Of a stretch of DNA of 64,000 nucleotides, positions 29,339 to 40,066 are shown in pieces; within the stretch, counting starts at the first letter, position 1; each line of letters starts with the position of its first letter. The position numbers and the translations under genes were made by a program. This stretch comes from Tsukamurella tyrosinosolvens (GTDB lineage Bacteria; Actinomycetota; Actinomycetes; Mycobacteriales; Mycobacteriaceae), in NCBI RefSeq assembly GCF_900104775.1, contig NZ_FNSA01000003.1:3658001-3722000 (forward strand), in the 5' to 3' direction. Below the pieces are notes generated by a model. That model was not told where the DNA came from, searched no databases, and worked only from the letters and a program-made list of their open reading frames with translations.

Positions 29339-29854
29339 ATGAGCGAGAGCCCTGCGAAGCAGCCGAGCACGACGGGCACGACCCGCACCGTGACCACCGA
29401 CCACACCTCGGACACCGCCGTGCCGATCGACGCCGGCGACCGGGTCGTCTTCAAGCATCCCCGCATCGCGCTCCTCGGCGTCGCCCTGTTCGCCGTGTGC
29501 CTCGCCCCCATCGTCGGCCCCTGGACCGTGGGCCGTTCCATCGACGGCAGCGCCGCCGGCACCGGCGCCGCGATCCTCGGCTGGCTGCTGTTGATCGTCC
29601 CGATCCTGCTCGCGCTGTGGATCCTGCGCGTGCGCACCGTCATCGGACCCGACGGGGTCCGCTCGGTCCGGGTCCTCTCGGCCACCACGATCGGCTGGGA
29701 CGAACTGGCAGGGATTAGAATCGGGCGCAACGGTGCGGTGTACGCAGTCCGCACCGACGGTTCCGAGGTGCGACTACCCGCCGTCACCATCAGCCAGCTC
29801 CCCCGCGTCGCGGTCGCCTCCGGCGGCCGGATCCCGGACGTCACCGCGGAATAA
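29339..29854 (+). CDS. cfp6: CFP6-like PH-domain membrane protein
   Basis: A 171-residue protein with a polar N-terminus of about 60 residues, two membrane segments ([20 protein letters not shown] and [20 protein letters not shown]) and a C-terminal bacterial PH-like domain (bPH_6: [11 protein letters not shown]...[14 protein letters not shown]). It corresponds in position and kind to M. tuberculosis Rv3004 (cfp6), next to ilvB. I prefer the ATG at 29339, 7 bases after a GACAAT hexamer (leaderless), over an in-frame ATG 9 bases upstream. Function unknown. Confidence 0.82.
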   Translation: MSESPAKQPSTTGTTRTVTTDHTSDTAVPIDAGDRVVFKHPRIALLGVALFAVCLAPIVGPWTVGRSIDGSAAGTGAAILGWLLLIVPILLALWILRVRTVIGPDGVRSVRVLSATTIGWDELAGIRIGRNGAVYAVRTDGSEVRLPAVTISQLPRVAVASGGRIPDVTAE

Positions 29855-29940
29855 ATCCCGCCGGACGGGCCTTCCCTGTTCACGGGGAGCGCGTCTCCTC
29901 CACCAGCCCGCACGATACGAAGATCCGAGGCGAGAAGCAC

Positions 29941-31782
29941 ATGCCACCGCTCCGCTCACGCACCACCACCGTCGGCCGCAACGCCGCAGGCGCCCGCTCG
30001 CTCTGGCGCGCCACCGGCCTCACGGACAGTGACTTCGGCAAGCCGATCGTGGCCATCGCGAACTCGTACACGCAGTTCGTCCCCGGCCACGTGCATCTCA
30101 AGGACATGGGCGAGATCGTCGCCGAGTCGGTGCGCGCCGCGGGCGGCGTCGCCCGCGAGTTCCACACCATCGCGGTGGACGACGGCATCGCCATGGGCCA
30201 CGGCGGCATGCTCTACAGCCTGCCCAGCCGCGAGATCATCGCCGACTCCGTCGAGTACATGGCGAACGCGCACACGGCCGACGCGCTGGTGTGCATCTCC
30301 AACTGCGACAAGATCACGCCCGGCATGCTCAACGCCGCGATGCGCCTGAACATCCCGACCGTGTTCGTCTCGGGCGGCCCGATGGAGGCCGGCAAGGCCG
30401 TCATCGTCGACGGGATCGCCAAGGCACCGACCGACCTCATCACCGCTATCTCCGCGTCCGCGAACGACGCGATCGACGACGCCGGGCTGAGCGAGGTCGA
30501 GCGGTCCGCGTGTCCCACCTGCGGCTCCTGCTCCGGCATGTTCACCGCCAACTCGATGAACTGCCTCACCGAGGCGCTGGGCCTCGCGCTGCCGGGCAAC
30601 GGTTCGACGCTGGCCACCCACGCCGCCCGGCGGGCACTGTTCGAGCGGGCCGGCTCCGTCGTGGTCGAGGCCGCGAAGCGGTACTACCGCGACGGCGACG
30701 AGTCGGTGCTGCCCCGCAACGTCGCGACCCCCGCGGCGTTCCGCAACGCCATGGCGCTCGACGTCGCGATGGGCGGCTCGACGAACACGGTGCTGCACAC
30801 CCTGGCGGCCGCGCAGGAGGGTGAGGTCGACTTCGACCTGTCGACGATCGACGCGATCAGCCGCAAGGTGCCCTGCCTGTCCAAGGTGTCGCCGAACAGC
30901 GATTACCACATGGAGGACGTGCACCGGGCCGGCGGCATCCCCGCCATCCTGGGCGAGCTGCGCCGTGCGGGCCTGCTGGAGACCGACGTCCACACCGTGC
31001 ACGAGCCGTCGTTCGACCAGTGGCTCGACGACTGGGACATCCGCTCCGGCAAGGCCACGGACGAGGCCCTCCAGCTGTTCCACGCGGCCCCGGGCGGCGT
31101 CCGCACCACGCAGCCCTTCTCCACCAAGAACGAGTGGGAGAGCCTGGACACCGATCAGGCGAACGGCTGCATCCGCGACGTCGAGCACGCCTACACCGTC
31201 GAGGGCGGCCTCTGCGTGCTGCGCGGCAACATCGCGGTCGACGGCGCGATCCTCAAGACCGCGGGCATCGACGAGGACCTGTTCACCTTCGAGGGGCCGG
31301 CCGTCGTGGTCGAGTCCCAGGAGGAGGCGGTCTCGAAGATCCTGGGCAAGGAGATCACGGCGGGCGACGTCGTGGTCGTCCGGTACGAGGGCCCCAAGGG
31401 CGGCCCCGGCATGCAGGAGATGCTGCACCCCACCTCGTTCCTGAAGGGGCGGGGCCTGGGCAAGGTCTGCGCGCTGATCACCGACGGCCGCTTCTCGGGC
31501 GGCACGTCGGGCCTGTCCATCGGCCACATCTCCCCCGAGGCCGCGGCGGGCGGCGTCATCGGCCTGGTCGAGGACGGCGACCGCATCCGCATCGACGTGC
31601 ACACCCGCGCCCTCGAGCTGCTCGTCGACGACGAGGAACTGGCGCGCCGTCGCGCGAAGATGGAGGCTTCGGAGCGCCCGTGGCAGCCCAAGGACCGCCA
31701 GCGCACCGTCACCACGGCGCTGCGCGCGTACGCGGCCCTCGCCACCTCGGCCGACAAGGGCGCCGTCCGGTACGTCCCGTAG
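29941..31782 (+). CDS. ilvD: dihydroxy-acid dehydratase
   Basis: A 613-residue iron-sulfur dehydratase, third enzyme of valine/isoleucine synthesis. Cluster ligands are seen in [11 protein letters not shown] (residues about 118-128) and [17 protein letters not shown] (near 195-210). The C-terminal active-site stretch [19 protein letters not shown] is intact. The ATG at 29941 has GAGAAG upstream. In M. tuberculosis ilvD is elsewhere, so its place beside ilvBNC is a local difference. A strong bidirectional terminator follows. Confidence 0.97.
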   Translation: MPPLRSRTTTVGRNAAGARSLWRATGLTDSDFGKPIVAIANSYTQFVPGHVHLKDMGEIVAESVRAAGGVAREFHTIAVDDGIAMGHGGMLYSLPSREIIADSVEYMANAHTADALVCISNCDKITPGMLNAAMRLNIPTVFVSGGPMEAGKAVIVDGIAKAPTDLITAISASANDAIDDAGLSEVERSACPTCGSCSGMFTANSMNCLTEALGLALPGNGSTLATHAARRALFERAGSVVVEAAKRYYRDGDESVLPRNVATPAAFRNAMALDVAMGGSTNTVLHTLAAAQEGEVDFDLSTIDAISRKVPCLSKVSPNSDYHMEDVHRAGGIPAILGELRRAGLLETDVHTVHEPSFDQWLDDWDIRSGKATDEALQLFHAAPGGVRTTQPFSTKNEWESLDTDQANGCIRDVEHAYTVEGGLCVLRGNIAVDGAILKTAGIDEDLFTFEGPAVVVESQEEAVSKILGKEITAGDVVVVRYEGPKGGPGMQEMLHPTSFLKGRGLGKVCALITDGRFSGGTSGLSIGHISPEAAAGGVIGLVEDGDRIRIDVHTRALELLVDDEELARRRAKMEASERPWQPKDRQRTVTTALRAYAALATSADKGAVRYVP

Positions 31783-31797
31783 GCCCCGTCGCAACGG

Positions 31798-31836
31798 CGA
31801 ACGCCCGGCACTCCCTGAGGGGAGGCCGGGCGTTCG
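31798..31836. terminator. bidirectional hairpin terminator between ilvD and the DoxX gene
   Basis: Outer arms CGAACGCCCGGC (31798-31809) and GCCGGGCGTTCG (31825-31836) are perfect, and inside them CTCCC pairs with GGGAG around a TGAG loop, with one bulged A. It lies 15 bases past the ilvD stop and 12 bases before the stop of the convergent DoxX gene. Confidence 0.88.
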
Positions 31837-31848
31837 GCGTTCGTGCGG

Positions 31849-33021
31849 CTACTGCTTGACCAGGGGATTCGCGCCGTTGAGCAGGATCCACACGGTGACC
31901 GCCGCGGCGACCGCGACGATCAGCCACACGACCGAGCCGATGTGCGGGCGCCGCGCCCACCCCCGGTTGAAGTCCAGCGAGATCTTGCCCGGGCCGGTGA
32001 GGATGATCGCCACCGACGCGAACAGGAGGAGGAGCTCGAACTCGACGCCCTTGTCCTGGGCGAAGAAGACGAAGCCGTTGCCCGCGGTGGTCAGCTTGAA
32101 CAGGATCGCCGAGAGCATCACGCCCACCGCACCGGCGGCCGCGATCGGGGTGAGCAGGCCGAGGACCAGCATCGCGCCGCCGCCCAGCTCGACGACACCG
32201 GTCGCGATGGAGATGACCTTGGTGAAGCGCTCGAAGCCGAGCGACGGGTCGTTGCCGTTCTGCAGGTAGGAGGCGAAGCCGTCGATGCCGGGGCCGCCCC
32301 AGATGCCGAAGAGCTTCTGGATGCCGTGCGCGGCGAGGATCACGCCGACGGCCACGCGCAGGACGAGGAGCCCGAGGTCGGTGGTGCCGCGGCGCGCGGC
32401 CTTGCGCGCCTCCTCCAGCTCTGCGGGGATGTCGGCGACCGGCTTGCCGAACCGCCGACCGGGCGGCGGCGCGATCGGCTCGGTGGCCGCGGTCTCCAGC
32501 GGGATGCCCTCGGCCTCGGCGCGGGCCTGCGCGGCGCGCTCGCGGCCCCGGCGGCGGTTGTACCGCTTGCCGAACTCGTCCCGCTCGTCGCTCGACAGGT
32601 CGGCGCGTTCGGTCGCGGCGTCCGGGGAGGTCCCGGAGGTGGAGATCGCGGCGGTGGCCGCGTTCGCCGCGGCGATCGCGGCGGCGAGGTCGCTGGTGTC
32701 CGGCACGGAGGTCGTCGGCTCGTCGCCGCCCGACGGTGCCGGGGTCGCGGCCGCAGCGGGCGTGCTCGCCGCGGCAGGTGTGCTCGGAGCAGCCGGGGAA
32801 GCCGCGGGGGTGGTGTCCGCCGCCGCTCCCGCGGGCTCGTCGCGGTAGCGCGGGAGCACGGGCCCGATGCCCGTGTCCGAATCGTCGTGGGGGTCCAGGA
32901 TGAACCCGCCCGTGGGGTGCTTCTCACCGAACCGGGGCAGCTCGCCCGTCGGCCGGAAGTCGAAAGGGGATTCGCCCGCACCCTCGCTGGTCGCGTTCTC
33001 GGTTCCGTCCTTGTCACTCAC
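31849..33021 (-). CDS. doxX: DoxX family membrane protein with long disordered N-terminus
   Basis: A 390-residue protein. The first about 205 residues are polar and low-complexity, rich in Ala, Pro and Thr (AAASTPAAAATPAP), and the C-terminal 180 residues hold the four-helix DoxX domain (LVLRVAVGVILAAHGIQKLFG onward). By order it corresponds to Rv3005c, the DoxX reported to join SodA and SseA in a mycobacterial membrane oxidoreductase complex. I chose GTG 33021 because TAGGGT ends 7 bases before it, fitting leaderless initiation; GTG 33030 is an alternative. It is divergent from the LppZ-like gene. Confidence 0.85.
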   Translation of the reverse strand: MSDKDGTENATSEGAGESPFDFRPTGELPRFGEKHPTGGFILDPHDDSDTGIGPVLPRYRDEPAGAAADTTPAASPAAPSTPAAASTPAAAATPAPSGGDEPTTSVPDTSDLAAAIAAANAATAAISTSGTSPDAATERADLSSDERDEFGKRYNRRRGRERAAQARAEAEGIPLETAATEPIAPPPGRRFGKPVADIPAELEEARKAARRGTTDLGLLVLRVAVGVILAAHGIQKLFGIWGGPGIDGFASYLQNGNDPSLGFERFTKVISIATGVVELGGGAMLVLGLLTPIAAAGAVGVMLSAILFKLTTAGNGFVFFAQDKGVEFELLLLFASVAIILTGPGKISLDFNRGWARRPHIGSVVWLIVAVAAAVTVWILLNGANPLVKQ

Positions 33022-33098
33022 GGAATCCACCCTAGAGTGCGAACGCGGCGCGGGCCGGGAGCGAACCGCTGCCGGAGCCCGATCGGTAGGGTGGCGGC

Positions 33099-34220
33099 AT
33101 GAGTGTGGGGACCCGGCGCGCGCGTTCCGGCGCGCGGCGCGCCGTCGTGGTCGCGACGGCCGCGGCGCTGCTCGCGGGGTGCGCCGACTTCTCCGGCAGC
33201 GAGGCCGCGCCCTTCACCGGCCCGCCCACCGGCCAGGTCACCACGACCAAGCCGTCCGGTCCCGCCCGACCGAGCGCGGCCCCCAAGGCGCCGGGGCCGT
33301 GCATCGATCAGGACGCGAACGTGCTCGCCACGTGCCTCACCGAGCCGACCGACCTGATCCCCACCGACGCCTTCGAGCACGCCTACGTCGCCGAGCGGGG
33401 CGGGACGATCATGTACACCACCACGGACCTGCCGAACCGCGAGGTCCTGCGGGTCGGCGTGGATGCGTCGGGCGACGGCGGGCTCACGGCGATCGCGCTG
33501 TCCCCGTCGTACGACCAGGACCGCCTGTTCTACGCCTACGTGAGCACGCCCACCGACAACCGCGTGGTGCGGGTGACGCCGGGCGACGATCCGAAGGTGA
33601 TCCTCGCCGGCATCCCCAAGGGCGCGACGGGCAACGCCGGGTCGCTGCTGTTCTCCGGCCGCGACCTCATCGTCGCCACGGGCAACGCGGGCGATGCGAA
33701 CGCGGCCCGCGACCCCGGCTCGCTCGCCGGGAAGGTGCTCCTGCTGCCGTCGCCGGGCACCGTCTCGCCGGTCCGACCGAAGGTACTGGCCACCGACGGC
33801 GGCGTCCGGCAATCGCTGTGCGGCACCCCCGGCGGACCGCTGTTCATCGCTGACCAGGGCCTGACCCAGGACCGGCTCCGGGTCCTCACGCCGAACGCGC
33901 CGGCGTCCGTGGTGTGGAGCTGGCCCGAACGGCCGGGCCTCGCCGGGTGCGCCGTGGTCCCCGGCGGCGTCTTCGTCAGCGAGTCGCGCGCCGGCAAGGT
34001 GGAGATGCTCAAGCTCCCCGACGGCCCGACCGCGGCCGACGGGGAGCCGATCCAGGTGCTCGATCGCGCGAAGTACGGAGTCTTCGGGCGACTCGCGATC
34101 GGCCCGAAGGACGCGCCGCAGGGCGTGACGACGAACAAGCCGCAGCCACAGGCCCCGACCGACGACCGGGTGGTGCTGATCCCGATGCCGAACGGCGAGT
34201 CGACCGCCACCGACGACTGA
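33099..34220 (+). CDS. lppZ: LppZ-like lipoprotein, PQQ-dependent sugar dehydrogenase fold
   Basis: A 373-residue exported lipoprotein. The signal peptide ends in the lipobox LLAGC (cysteine 28), then comes a Pro/Thr/Ser linker and a six-bladed beta-propeller like that of glucose/sorbosone dehydrogenases (GLTAIALSPSYDQDRLFYAY; GSLLFSGRDLIVATGNAGD). Position between doxX and gatB matches Rv3006 (lppZ). A TAGGGT hexamer ends 6 bases before the ATG at 33099, so the mRNA is probably leaderless. Enzymatic activity is unproven; the fold could serve only in binding. Confidence 0.85.
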   Translation: MSVGTRRARSGARRAVVVATAAALLAGCADFSGSEAAPFTGPPTGQVTTTKPSGPARPSAAPKAPGPCIDQDANVLATCLTEPTDLIPTDAFEHAYVAERGGTIMYTTTDLPNREVLRVGVDASGDGGLTAIALSPSYDQDRLFYAYVSTPTDNRVVRVTPGDDPKVILAGIPKGATGNAGSLLFSGRDLIVATGNAGDANAARDPGSLAGKVLLLPSPGTVSPVRPKVLATDGGVRQSLCGTPGGPLFIADQGLTQDRLRVLTPNAPASVVWSWPERPGLAGCAVVPGGVFVSESRAGKVEMLKLPDGPTAADGEPIQVLDRAKYGVFGRLAIGPKDAPQGVTTNKPQPQAPTDDRVVLIPMPNGESTATDD

Positions 34221-34310
34221 TCCGCCCAGCGCCGCGGCCGTCCGGTAACGAAAACCCCCGTTTCCCGATCACTCCTTCGGTATCAGTCGATCGGTCGGCA
34301 GGAGCACCGG

Positions 34311-35513
34311 GTGAAGACATCGCCTATCCGCAGCGCGAGCACGGCGGTCGCCGCACGGAACCTGGCCTGGTGGGTGTCCAACATCCGCGAGACCTGGTGG
34401 AGCGGCGGCCCCGACTACGACGACCGGATCGACTACTTCACCAGCCGCGGGCTGCTCCGGGGCTTCCGCGTGGTCGTGAGCGTGTGCGCGGTGCTCCTCG
34501 GGGCGATCTCCGCGGTTCTCCTCGTCAACGACCGGACGCGGGGGTTCGCGGCGTCGCCCGCGGTCCCGGCGGCGATCCTCGTGGCGGGCGCGGTCCTCGG
34601 GCTGTTCTGGGCCGTCCGCTGGCAGCTCGGCGCGGTGCCGGGCGAGCGCGCAGCGCTGACCTTCGTCCTGGCGTCGACGGTCTCGATCGCCGCGGTGTCC
34701 TGGACCGATGCCGAGACCATGGCCGGCGTGGCCGGGCTCAGCGCCATCGCTCTCGTCGCCGTGTTCACCGCGTTCATGCTCTCCCCCTGGCACTTCGTCG
34801 CCCACTCGACGGTGTCGGTCGCGGCGATCGCGCTGTTCGTCCCGCTGATCGTCGCCGAGTACGGCTGGGTGATGGCCGCCGTCAAGGCGGTGATGCTGAC
34901 GGTTGTCACGGTCGGCGTCCCGGCGTGCGTGCAGATCGGCATCGCCTTCCTCTCCCAGGACGCGGCCGACTCCGACACCGATCCACTGACGGGGGCGCTC
35001 AACCGTCGCGGCTTCCGGCGGGCGAGCCTGCGGAGCGTCGTGGGTCGTTCGACGGGCCACCGCCCCGTTCCCGTCGCGGTCATGCTGATCGACGTCGACG
35101 GGTTCAAGGTCGTCAACGACGAGCTCGGTCACGACGCGGGCGACGCCGTCCTCGTCCGCGTCGCCGACCTCCTGCGCACGATGTCCGACGGCGCGGTCGT
35201 CGCCCGGATCGGCGGCGACGAATTCGCCGTCGCCGTGGTGGGCGGGGCGGCCGCGGATCACCTCGCGACGGCGGAGCGGATCCGGCGGGCGATCGAGGCG
35301 ATCCCCGTCAGCGGCGGCACGGTCGTGACCGCGAGCATCGGCGTCGCCACGGCGGCGGTGCCCGTGCACGACCGCACCGCGGTGGACGAACTCCTCGCCG
35401 AGGCCGACGAGGCGATGTACACGGCGAAGCGCGCGCTCGGCCAGGACGTCGCGGTCAGCGACGCCGGGGCGCGCGGAACCGGTCCGACGTCACTCGCAGG
35501 CTGCGAGGACTAG
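34311..35513 (+). CDS. membrane-bound diguanylate cyclase (GGDEF)
   Basis: A 400-residue protein with six membrane segments (residues about 50-215) and a C-terminal GGDEF domain starting at [12 protein letters not shown]. The active-site motif GGDEF is intact at residues 301-305, so synthesis of cyclic di-GMP is expected. The usual inhibitory RxxD located five residues before the motif is absent (the stretch reads SDGAVVARI), so product inhibition may be lost. GTG 34311 has AGGAG upstream. There is no EAL or other sensor domain; the membrane part is the likely sensor. It converges on gatB with an overlap of about 24 bases. Confidence 0.92.
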   Translation: MKTSPIRSASTAVAARNLAWWVSNIRETWWSGGPDYDDRIDYFTSRGLLRGFRVVVSVCAVLLGAISAVLLVNDRTRGFAASPAVPAAILVAGAVLGLFWAVRWQLGAVPGERAALTFVLASTVSIAAVSWTDAETMAGVAGLSAIALVAVFTAFMLSPWHFVAHSTVSVAAIALFVPLIVAEYGWVMAAVKAVMLTVVTVGVPACVQIGIAFLSQDAADSDTDPLTGALNRRGFRRASLRSVVGRSTGHRPVPVAVMLIDVDGFKVVNDELGHDAGDAVLVRVADLLRTMSDGAVVARIGGDEFAVAVVGGAAADHLATAERIRRAIEAIPVSGGTVVTASIGVATAAVPVHDRTAVDELLAEADEAMYTAKRALGQDVAVSDAGARGTGPTSLAGCED

Positions 35514-37001
35514 CTCGCGGACACGGGCGGCGTCGGCCTGGCCGCGGGTGGCCTTCATGACGTCGCCGACGATCTTGCCGGCGGCCTGCACCTTGCCGGC
35601 CTTGATCTTGTCGACGATGTCGGGGTTGGCGGCCAGCGCCTCGTCGACGGCCTTCTGCAGCGCACCGTCGTCGCGGACGACCTCGAGGCCGCGCGCGGCG
35701 ACGACCTCGTCGGGCTCGCCCTCGCCGTCGAGCACGCCGACGATGACGTGCTGCGCCAGCTTGCTGGTGAGCTTGCCCTCGTCGACGAGCGCGATGACCC
35801 GCGCGACCTGCGCCGGCGAGATCGCCAGCGCCTCCAGCTCGACGGAGCGGGTGTTGGCCTGCTGCGGCAGGAAGCTGCCCCACCAGGAGCGCGCCGCGTC
35901 GGGGGTCGCACCGGCGTCGACGGTGGCGATGATCCGGTCGATGGCGCCGAGGTTGATCAGGTCGCGCATGACCTCGTCGGACAGACCCCAGTCGGCCTGG
36001 ATCCGGGCGCGGCGCAGCCACGGCAGCTCGGGGATGGTCGCCCGCAGCTCCTCGACGAGCTCCGCCGGCGGCGCGACGGGGCCGAGGTCGGGGTCCGGGA
36101 AGTACCGGTAGTCGTCGGCGGTCTCCTTGGGGCGGCCGGCGGTGGTGGTGCCGTCGCCCTCCTGGAAGTGCCGGGTCTCGAGGACGACGGTGCCGCCCGC
36201 GTCCAGAACCGCCGCCTGGCGCCGCATCTCGTAGCGCACGGCCACCTCGACCGACCGCAGCGAGTTGACGTTCTTGGTCTCGGTGCGGGTGCCGAACTCC
36301 GTGGCCCCGACGGGCTTGAGCGAGACGTTCGAGTCGCAGCGCATCGAGCCCTGGTCCATGCGGACGTCGGAGACGTCGAGGGAGGCGAGCAGGTCGCGCA
36401 GCGCGGTGACGTAGGCGCGGGCGATCTCGGGTGCCCGCTCCCCCGCGCCCTCGATGGGCCGGGAGACGATCTCCACGAGGGGCACGCCCGCGCGGTTGAA
36501 GTCGAGCAGCGAGTGCGAGGCGCCGTGGATGCGGCCGGTCGCCGACCCGATGTGGGTCGACTTGCCGGTGTCCTCCTCCATGTGCGCGCGCTCGATCTCC
36601 ACGCGCCACGTGGTGCCGTCGTCCAGCGGGACGTCGAGGTGGCCGTCGTAGGCGATCGGGTCCTCGTACTGGCTGATCTGGTAGTTCTTCGGCTGGTCCG
36701 GGTAGAAGTAGTTCTTCCGCGCGAACACCGAGCTCGGCCGGATGGAGCAGTTCAGGGCGAGGCCGATCCGGATGGCCGAGCGCACCGCATCGCGGTTGAC
36801 GACGGGCAGTGCGCCCGGCATGCCGAGGCACGTGGGGCACACCTGGGTGTTCGGCTCGGCGCCGAACTCGGTGCGGCAGCCGCAGAACATCTTGGTGGCG
36901 GTGCCGAGCTCGACGTGGACCTCCATGCCCATGACGGGCTCGTAGCGGGCGACGACGTCCGCGTACTCGGGAAGGTCGATATCGGCAAGCTCGGCACTCA
37001 T
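35490..37001 (-). CDS. gatB: aspartyl/glutamyl-tRNA amidotransferase subunit B
   Basis: A 503-residue subunit of GatCAB, which amidates mischarged Glu-tRNA(Gln) or Asp-tRNA(Asn). The N-terminal kinase-like domain has [19 protein letters not shown] and the zinc-binding Cys residues (CGC...CPTC), and the C-terminal YqeY-like tail ends with the [19 protein letters not shown] pattern. TAGGCT ends 6 bases before the ATG at 37001. The 3' end overlaps the convergent GGDEF gene. gatA and gatC lie 8-10 kb away, as in mycobacteria where pfkA intervenes. Confidence 0.97.
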   Translation of the reverse strand: MSAELADIDLPEYADVVARYEPVMGMEVHVELGTATKMFCGCRTEFGAEPNTQVCPTCLGMPGALPVVNRDAVRSAIRIGLALNCSIRPSSVFARKNYFYPDQPKNYQISQYEDPIAYDGHLDVPLDDGTTWRVEIERAHMEEDTGKSTHIGSATGRIHGASHSLLDFNRAGVPLVEIVSRPIEGAGERAPEIARAYVTALRDLLASLDVSDVRMDQGSMRCDSNVSLKPVGATEFGTRTETKNVNSLRSVEVAVRYEMRRQAAVLDAGGTVVLETRHFQEGDGTTTAGRPKETADDYRYFPDPDLGPVAPPAELVEELRATIPELPWLRRARIQADWGLSDEVMRDLINLGAIDRIIATVDAGATPDAARSWWGSFLPQQANTRSVELEALAISPAQVARVIALVDEGKLTSKLAQHVIVGVLDGEGEPDEVVAARGLEVVRDDGALQKAVDEALAANPDIVDKIKAGKVQAAGKIVGDVMKATRGQADAARVRELVLAACE

Positions 37002-37024
37002 GCCCCCAGCCTAATGGGCGCCGG

Positions 37025-38242
37025 TCAGCGCACCGAGACGGCCACCGCGTCGGCGGTGACGGTGATGGTGCCCGTGACGAACCCCGAGTCGGATCCCGTG
37101 ACCGGACGACCGTCGCGACCGGTCGCGGTGAACGTCCACGGGCGGGTGTCGCGGAAGGAGACCTGGCCGTCGCGGACGGTCTCGCCGAGGTCGATGTCCT
37201 GGACGTTCGGCGCGGTCCAGGTGTACGTGCCGTTCTCGCCGGAGAAGTCCGACTGCGGGCAGCCCGACGGGTAGCGGTCCTTCGACGCGGCGCAGGCGGA
37301 GTACTTGGCCGCGATCTGCTCGCGCGCGGAGGTCTTGGCGGCGTCGCTCAGGCCGAACGCGATGCTGAACGTGCTGCCCACGCTGTAGCGCGACAGTCCG
37401 TCGACCGGGGCCTGCCCCTTGTTGTCGCCGACGCTGATCTTCTCCTGCTGCGGCACGAGGTTCTTGTTGGCGGAACCGAGGTCGAGCGCGCCGGGGAAGA
37501 CGTACACCACACCCGACGCGGGCAGCGGCTTGCCGAGGATGGTGATGTTCTTCTTGTCCGAGTCGTACGACGAGTACGGCTTGAGCTGCACCGCCGCGGT
37601 CTGCAGCCTCCAGTCGTCACCCACCTTCTCGAGAGTGAGGTTCTCGTCGTAGGACACCGCGCCGATCGTCACCGTCAGGTGCACGGACCCCATGTAGCCG
37701 TCGGTCTCGCTCACGATCTTCAGGTCCTTGATCGGCGCCAGCTCGCGTTGCTTGCGCAGCACGTCGTCGGTGAGCAGCTCGGTGGAGGCGGGCGCCTCCT
37801 TGCCGTAGCTCAACGCCTTCTTCGCGTCGCCGGCCTGGAGGGCGGCGAAGTAGGCCTTGACGGTGGCGCCGGGCGAGCCGGTGTCGCCCCCGCCGCCCAC
37901 GCTCTTGACGATCGCGATGCCGGCGATCAGCACGATCACCAGCAGCACGGCTCCGCCGCCGATGAGGGCGGGGATCAGCCAGGCCGGGCGCGGCTTCTTC
38001 GGCGCACCCGGTCCGCCGGGGACGGGCGGGAACGGCGGCACGGCGCCGGGGCCGGGGGCCGGGTAGCCCTGCGCGGCCGGGTACTGAGGGTACGACGGTG
38101 CGCCGCCCTGCTGCGGGTACGACGGCACCCCGGCGGCCGGGTGGTCGGGCTGCCAGGTGGGGCGCAGCTGCGTCTGCTCGTTCGGGTCGGACGGATCCTG
38201 GCCCGGCGTGAACCCCGGGTTCGAGGGAGGATTCGGATTCAT
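37025..38242 (-). CDS. membrane-anchored protein with Pro-rich N-terminus, unknown function
   Basis: A 405-residue protein: a cytoplasmic N-terminus of about 85 residues rich in Pro, Tyr, Gly and Gln (YPQQGGAPSYPQYPAAQGYP), one membrane helix (WLIPALIGGGAVLLVIVLIAG, shortened here) and a 290-residue extracellular part. The segment after the helix (SPGATVKAYFAALQAGDAKKAL) resembles DUF4878/lumazine-type stress domains. Similar architecture is common in actinobacterial membrane proteins. It lies between pfkA and gatB, 23 bases before gatB, so it may share an operon. No activity can be assigned. Confidence 0.75.
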   Translation of the reverse strand: MNPNPPSNPGFTPGQDPSDPNEQTQLRPTWQPDHPAAGVPSYPQQGGAPSYPQYPAAQGYPAPGPGAVPPFPPVPGGPGAPKKPRPAWLIPALIGGGAVLLVIVLIAGIAIVKSVGGGGDTGSPGATVKAYFAALQAGDAKKALSYGKEAPASTELLTDDVLRKQRELAPIKDLKIVSETDGYMGSVHLTVTIGAVSYDENLTLEKVGDDWRLQTAAVQLKPYSSYDSDKKNITILGKPLPASGVVYVFPGALDLGSANKNLVPQQEKISVGDNKGQAPVDGLSRYSVGSTFSIAFGLSDAAKTSAREQIAAKYSACAASKDRYPSGCPQSDFSGENGTYTWTAPNVQDIDLGETVRDGQVSFRDTRPWTFTATGRDGRPVTGSDSGFVTGTITVTADAVAVSVR

Positions 38243-38309
38243 GGCCGGAATCGTGCCCGGAGCCTCTTAAGGTTCGCTTCAGGGTGGCCAATCCTGTCGG
38301 GCGTTCGGA

Positions 38310-39347
38310 TCAGCCGAAGAACTCCGCGGCGTCGTCGTAGCGCTCGCGGGGGACGCGTTTGAGCTGCTTGACCGCCTCGGCGAGCGGGACGAGGGCGATC
38401 TGCGCGCCGCGCAGCGAGACCATCTGCCCGAACTCCCCCGCGTGCGCGGCGTCGGCGGCGTTGACGCCGAACCGGGTGGCGAGCACCCGGTCGGCGGGCG
38501 TCGGCGTCCCACCGCGCTGGACGTGCCCGAGGACGGTGGTGCGGACCTCCTTGTTGATCCGCTTCTCGATCTCCACACCCAACTGGTGGGCGACGCCGGT
38601 GAACCGCTCGTGGCCGAACTCGTCGGTACCCCCGACGCGCAGCTCCATGGTGCCCTCGGCGGGTTTGGCGCCCTCGGCGACGACGACGATGAAGCTCGAG
38701 TGCCCGCGTTGGAAGCGGCGTTTGATCATGGCGCACACCTCCTCCACGTCGAACGGCACCTCCGGGATGAGCACCATGTGCGCGCCGGACGCCAACCCGG
38801 AGTTCAGCGCGATCCAGCCCGCGTGCCGGCCCATCACCTCCACCAGCATCACCCGCTGATGCGACTCCGCGGTCGAGTGCAACCGGTCGATCGCGTCCGT
38901 CGCAATGGTCAGCGCGGTGTCGAAGCCGAAGGTGACGTCGGTGCAGTCGATGTCGTTGTCGATCGTCTTGGGTACGCCCACGACGGGGACGCCCTCGTCG
39001 GCGAGCCACGACGCCGCCGTCAGGGTTCCCTCGCCGCCGATCGGGATGAGCACGTCGATGCCGTTGTCGTCCAGGGTCTGCTTGATCCGGTCCAGGCCGG
39101 CGCGCAGCACGTCCGGGTGGGTGCGGGCGGTGCCGAGCATCGTCCCGCCCTTGGTCAGCAACCGGTCGTTGCGGTCGTCGTTCGACAACTGCACGCGGCG
39201 GTCCTCGAGCAGGCCCCGCCAGCCGTCCTGGAACCCGACGACCGCCGAGCCGTAGCGGGAATCGCTCGTGCGGACCACCGCGCGGATCACCGCGTTCAGG
39301 CCCGGGCAGTCACCACCACCGGTCAGGACTCCGATGCGCAGACTCAT
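38310..39347 (-). CDS. pfkA: 6-phosphofructokinase (ATP-type)
   Basis: A 345-residue enzyme of glycolysis. The nucleotide-binding start [17 protein letters not shown] is canonical. In the loop that separates ATP from pyrophosphate users the sequence is GGEGTL, with glycine in the discriminating position, which favours ATP. Active-site [10 protein letters not shown] and the substrate motif [11 protein letters not shown] are intact. The gene order pfkA then gatB on the same strand matches Rv3010c and Rv3009c. Confidence 0.96.
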   Translation of the reverse strand: MSLRIGVLTGGGDCPGLNAVIRAVVRTSDSRYGSAVVGFQDGWRGLLEDRRVQLSNDDRNDRLLTKGGTMLGTARTHPDVLRAGLDRIKQTLDDNGIDVLIPIGGEGTLTAASWLADEGVPVVGVPKTIDNDIDCTDVTFGFDTALTIATDAIDRLHSTAESHQRVMLVEVMGRHAGWIALNSGLASGAHMVLIPEVPFDVEEVCAMIKRRFQRGHSSFIVVVAEGAKPAEGTMELRVGGTDEFGHERFTGVAHQLGVEIEKRINKEVRTTVLGHVQRGGTPTPADRVLATRFGVNAADAAHAGEFGQMVSLRGAQIALVPLAEAVKQLKRVPRERYDDAAEFFG

Positions 39348-39400
39348 GCCGTCGATCTTGCCGCCTCGGACCGAACCTGTCAGGACGACTCACGAGGAGC

Positions 39401-40057
39401 TCACCCCGGGGTCACGACCCCCGTCTCGTAGGCGTAGACCACGGCCTGGGCCCGGTCGCGCAAGCCGAGCTTCTGCAGGACCTTGCTGACGTGCGTCTTC
39501 ACGGTCTGATCGGAGACGAACAACGACGCGGCGATCTCGGCGTTGGACCGCCCGGCGGCGACGGCTTCGAGCACCTCGCGCTCGCGCGGCGTCAGCGTGG
39601 CCAGTTCGGGCGGCGCGGTCCGACGGTGCGCCCGGGCTGCGGTGACCTCCGCGATCATCCGCCGGGTGACCGACGGGGCGAGCAGCGACTGCCCCTCGTG
39701 CACCACGCGGACGGCGCGGACCAGCTCCTCCGCCGGTGCGTCCTTGAGCATGAATCCCGACGCCCCGACGCGCAGCGCCTCGTACACGTAGTCGTCGATG
39801 TCGAAGGTGGTGAGCATCAGCACGCGGACGCCGTCGTGCCGGCGCAGGATCTCGGCGGCGGCCTGCAGCCCGTTCATCTCGGGCATGCGGACGTCCATGA
39901 GCACGACGTCGGGCTGCAGCCGCGCCACCTCGGCGACCGCGGCCTTCCCGTCGGGGGCGTCCCCGATCACGGAGATGTCCGGCTGCGCTCCCAGCAGGGC
40001 GCCGAAGCCCTGCCGGACCATGGCCTGATCGTCGGCGATGAACACGGTGATGGGCAC
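39401..40057 (-). CDS. NarL/LuxR-type response regulator
   Basis: A 218-residue response regulator: receiver domain with acidic pocket D9-D10, phosphoacceptor D55 (VVLMDVRMPEMNG) and K105, and a C-terminal LuxR helix-turn-helix (LTPREREVLEAVAAGRSNAE onward). It pairs with the histidine kinase directly upstream. The GTG at 40057 follows TAGGCT by 6 bases, and the kinase stop codon TAG is the first half of that hexamer, so a separate leaderless transcript is possible. Targets are unknown; the neighbouring phospholipase gene is a candidate. Confidence 0.95.
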   Translation of the reverse strand: MPITVFIADDQAMVRQGFGALLGAQPDISVIGDAPDGKAAVAEVARLQPDVVLMDVRMPEMNGLQAAAEILRRHDGVRVLMLTTFDIDDYVYEALRVGASGFMLKDAPAEELVRAVRVVHEGQSLLAPSVTRRMIAEVTAARAHRRTAPPELATLTPREREVLEAVAAGRSNAEIAASLFVSDQTVKTHVSKVLQKLGLRDRAQAVVYAYETGVVTPG

Positions 40058-40066
40058 GGACCCAGC

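Noticed and set aside
29131-29940. Minus-strand frame across the ilvB leader and antisense to the CFP6-like gene
   Set aside because: It crosses the promoter and leader peptide in another frame and shows no family features.
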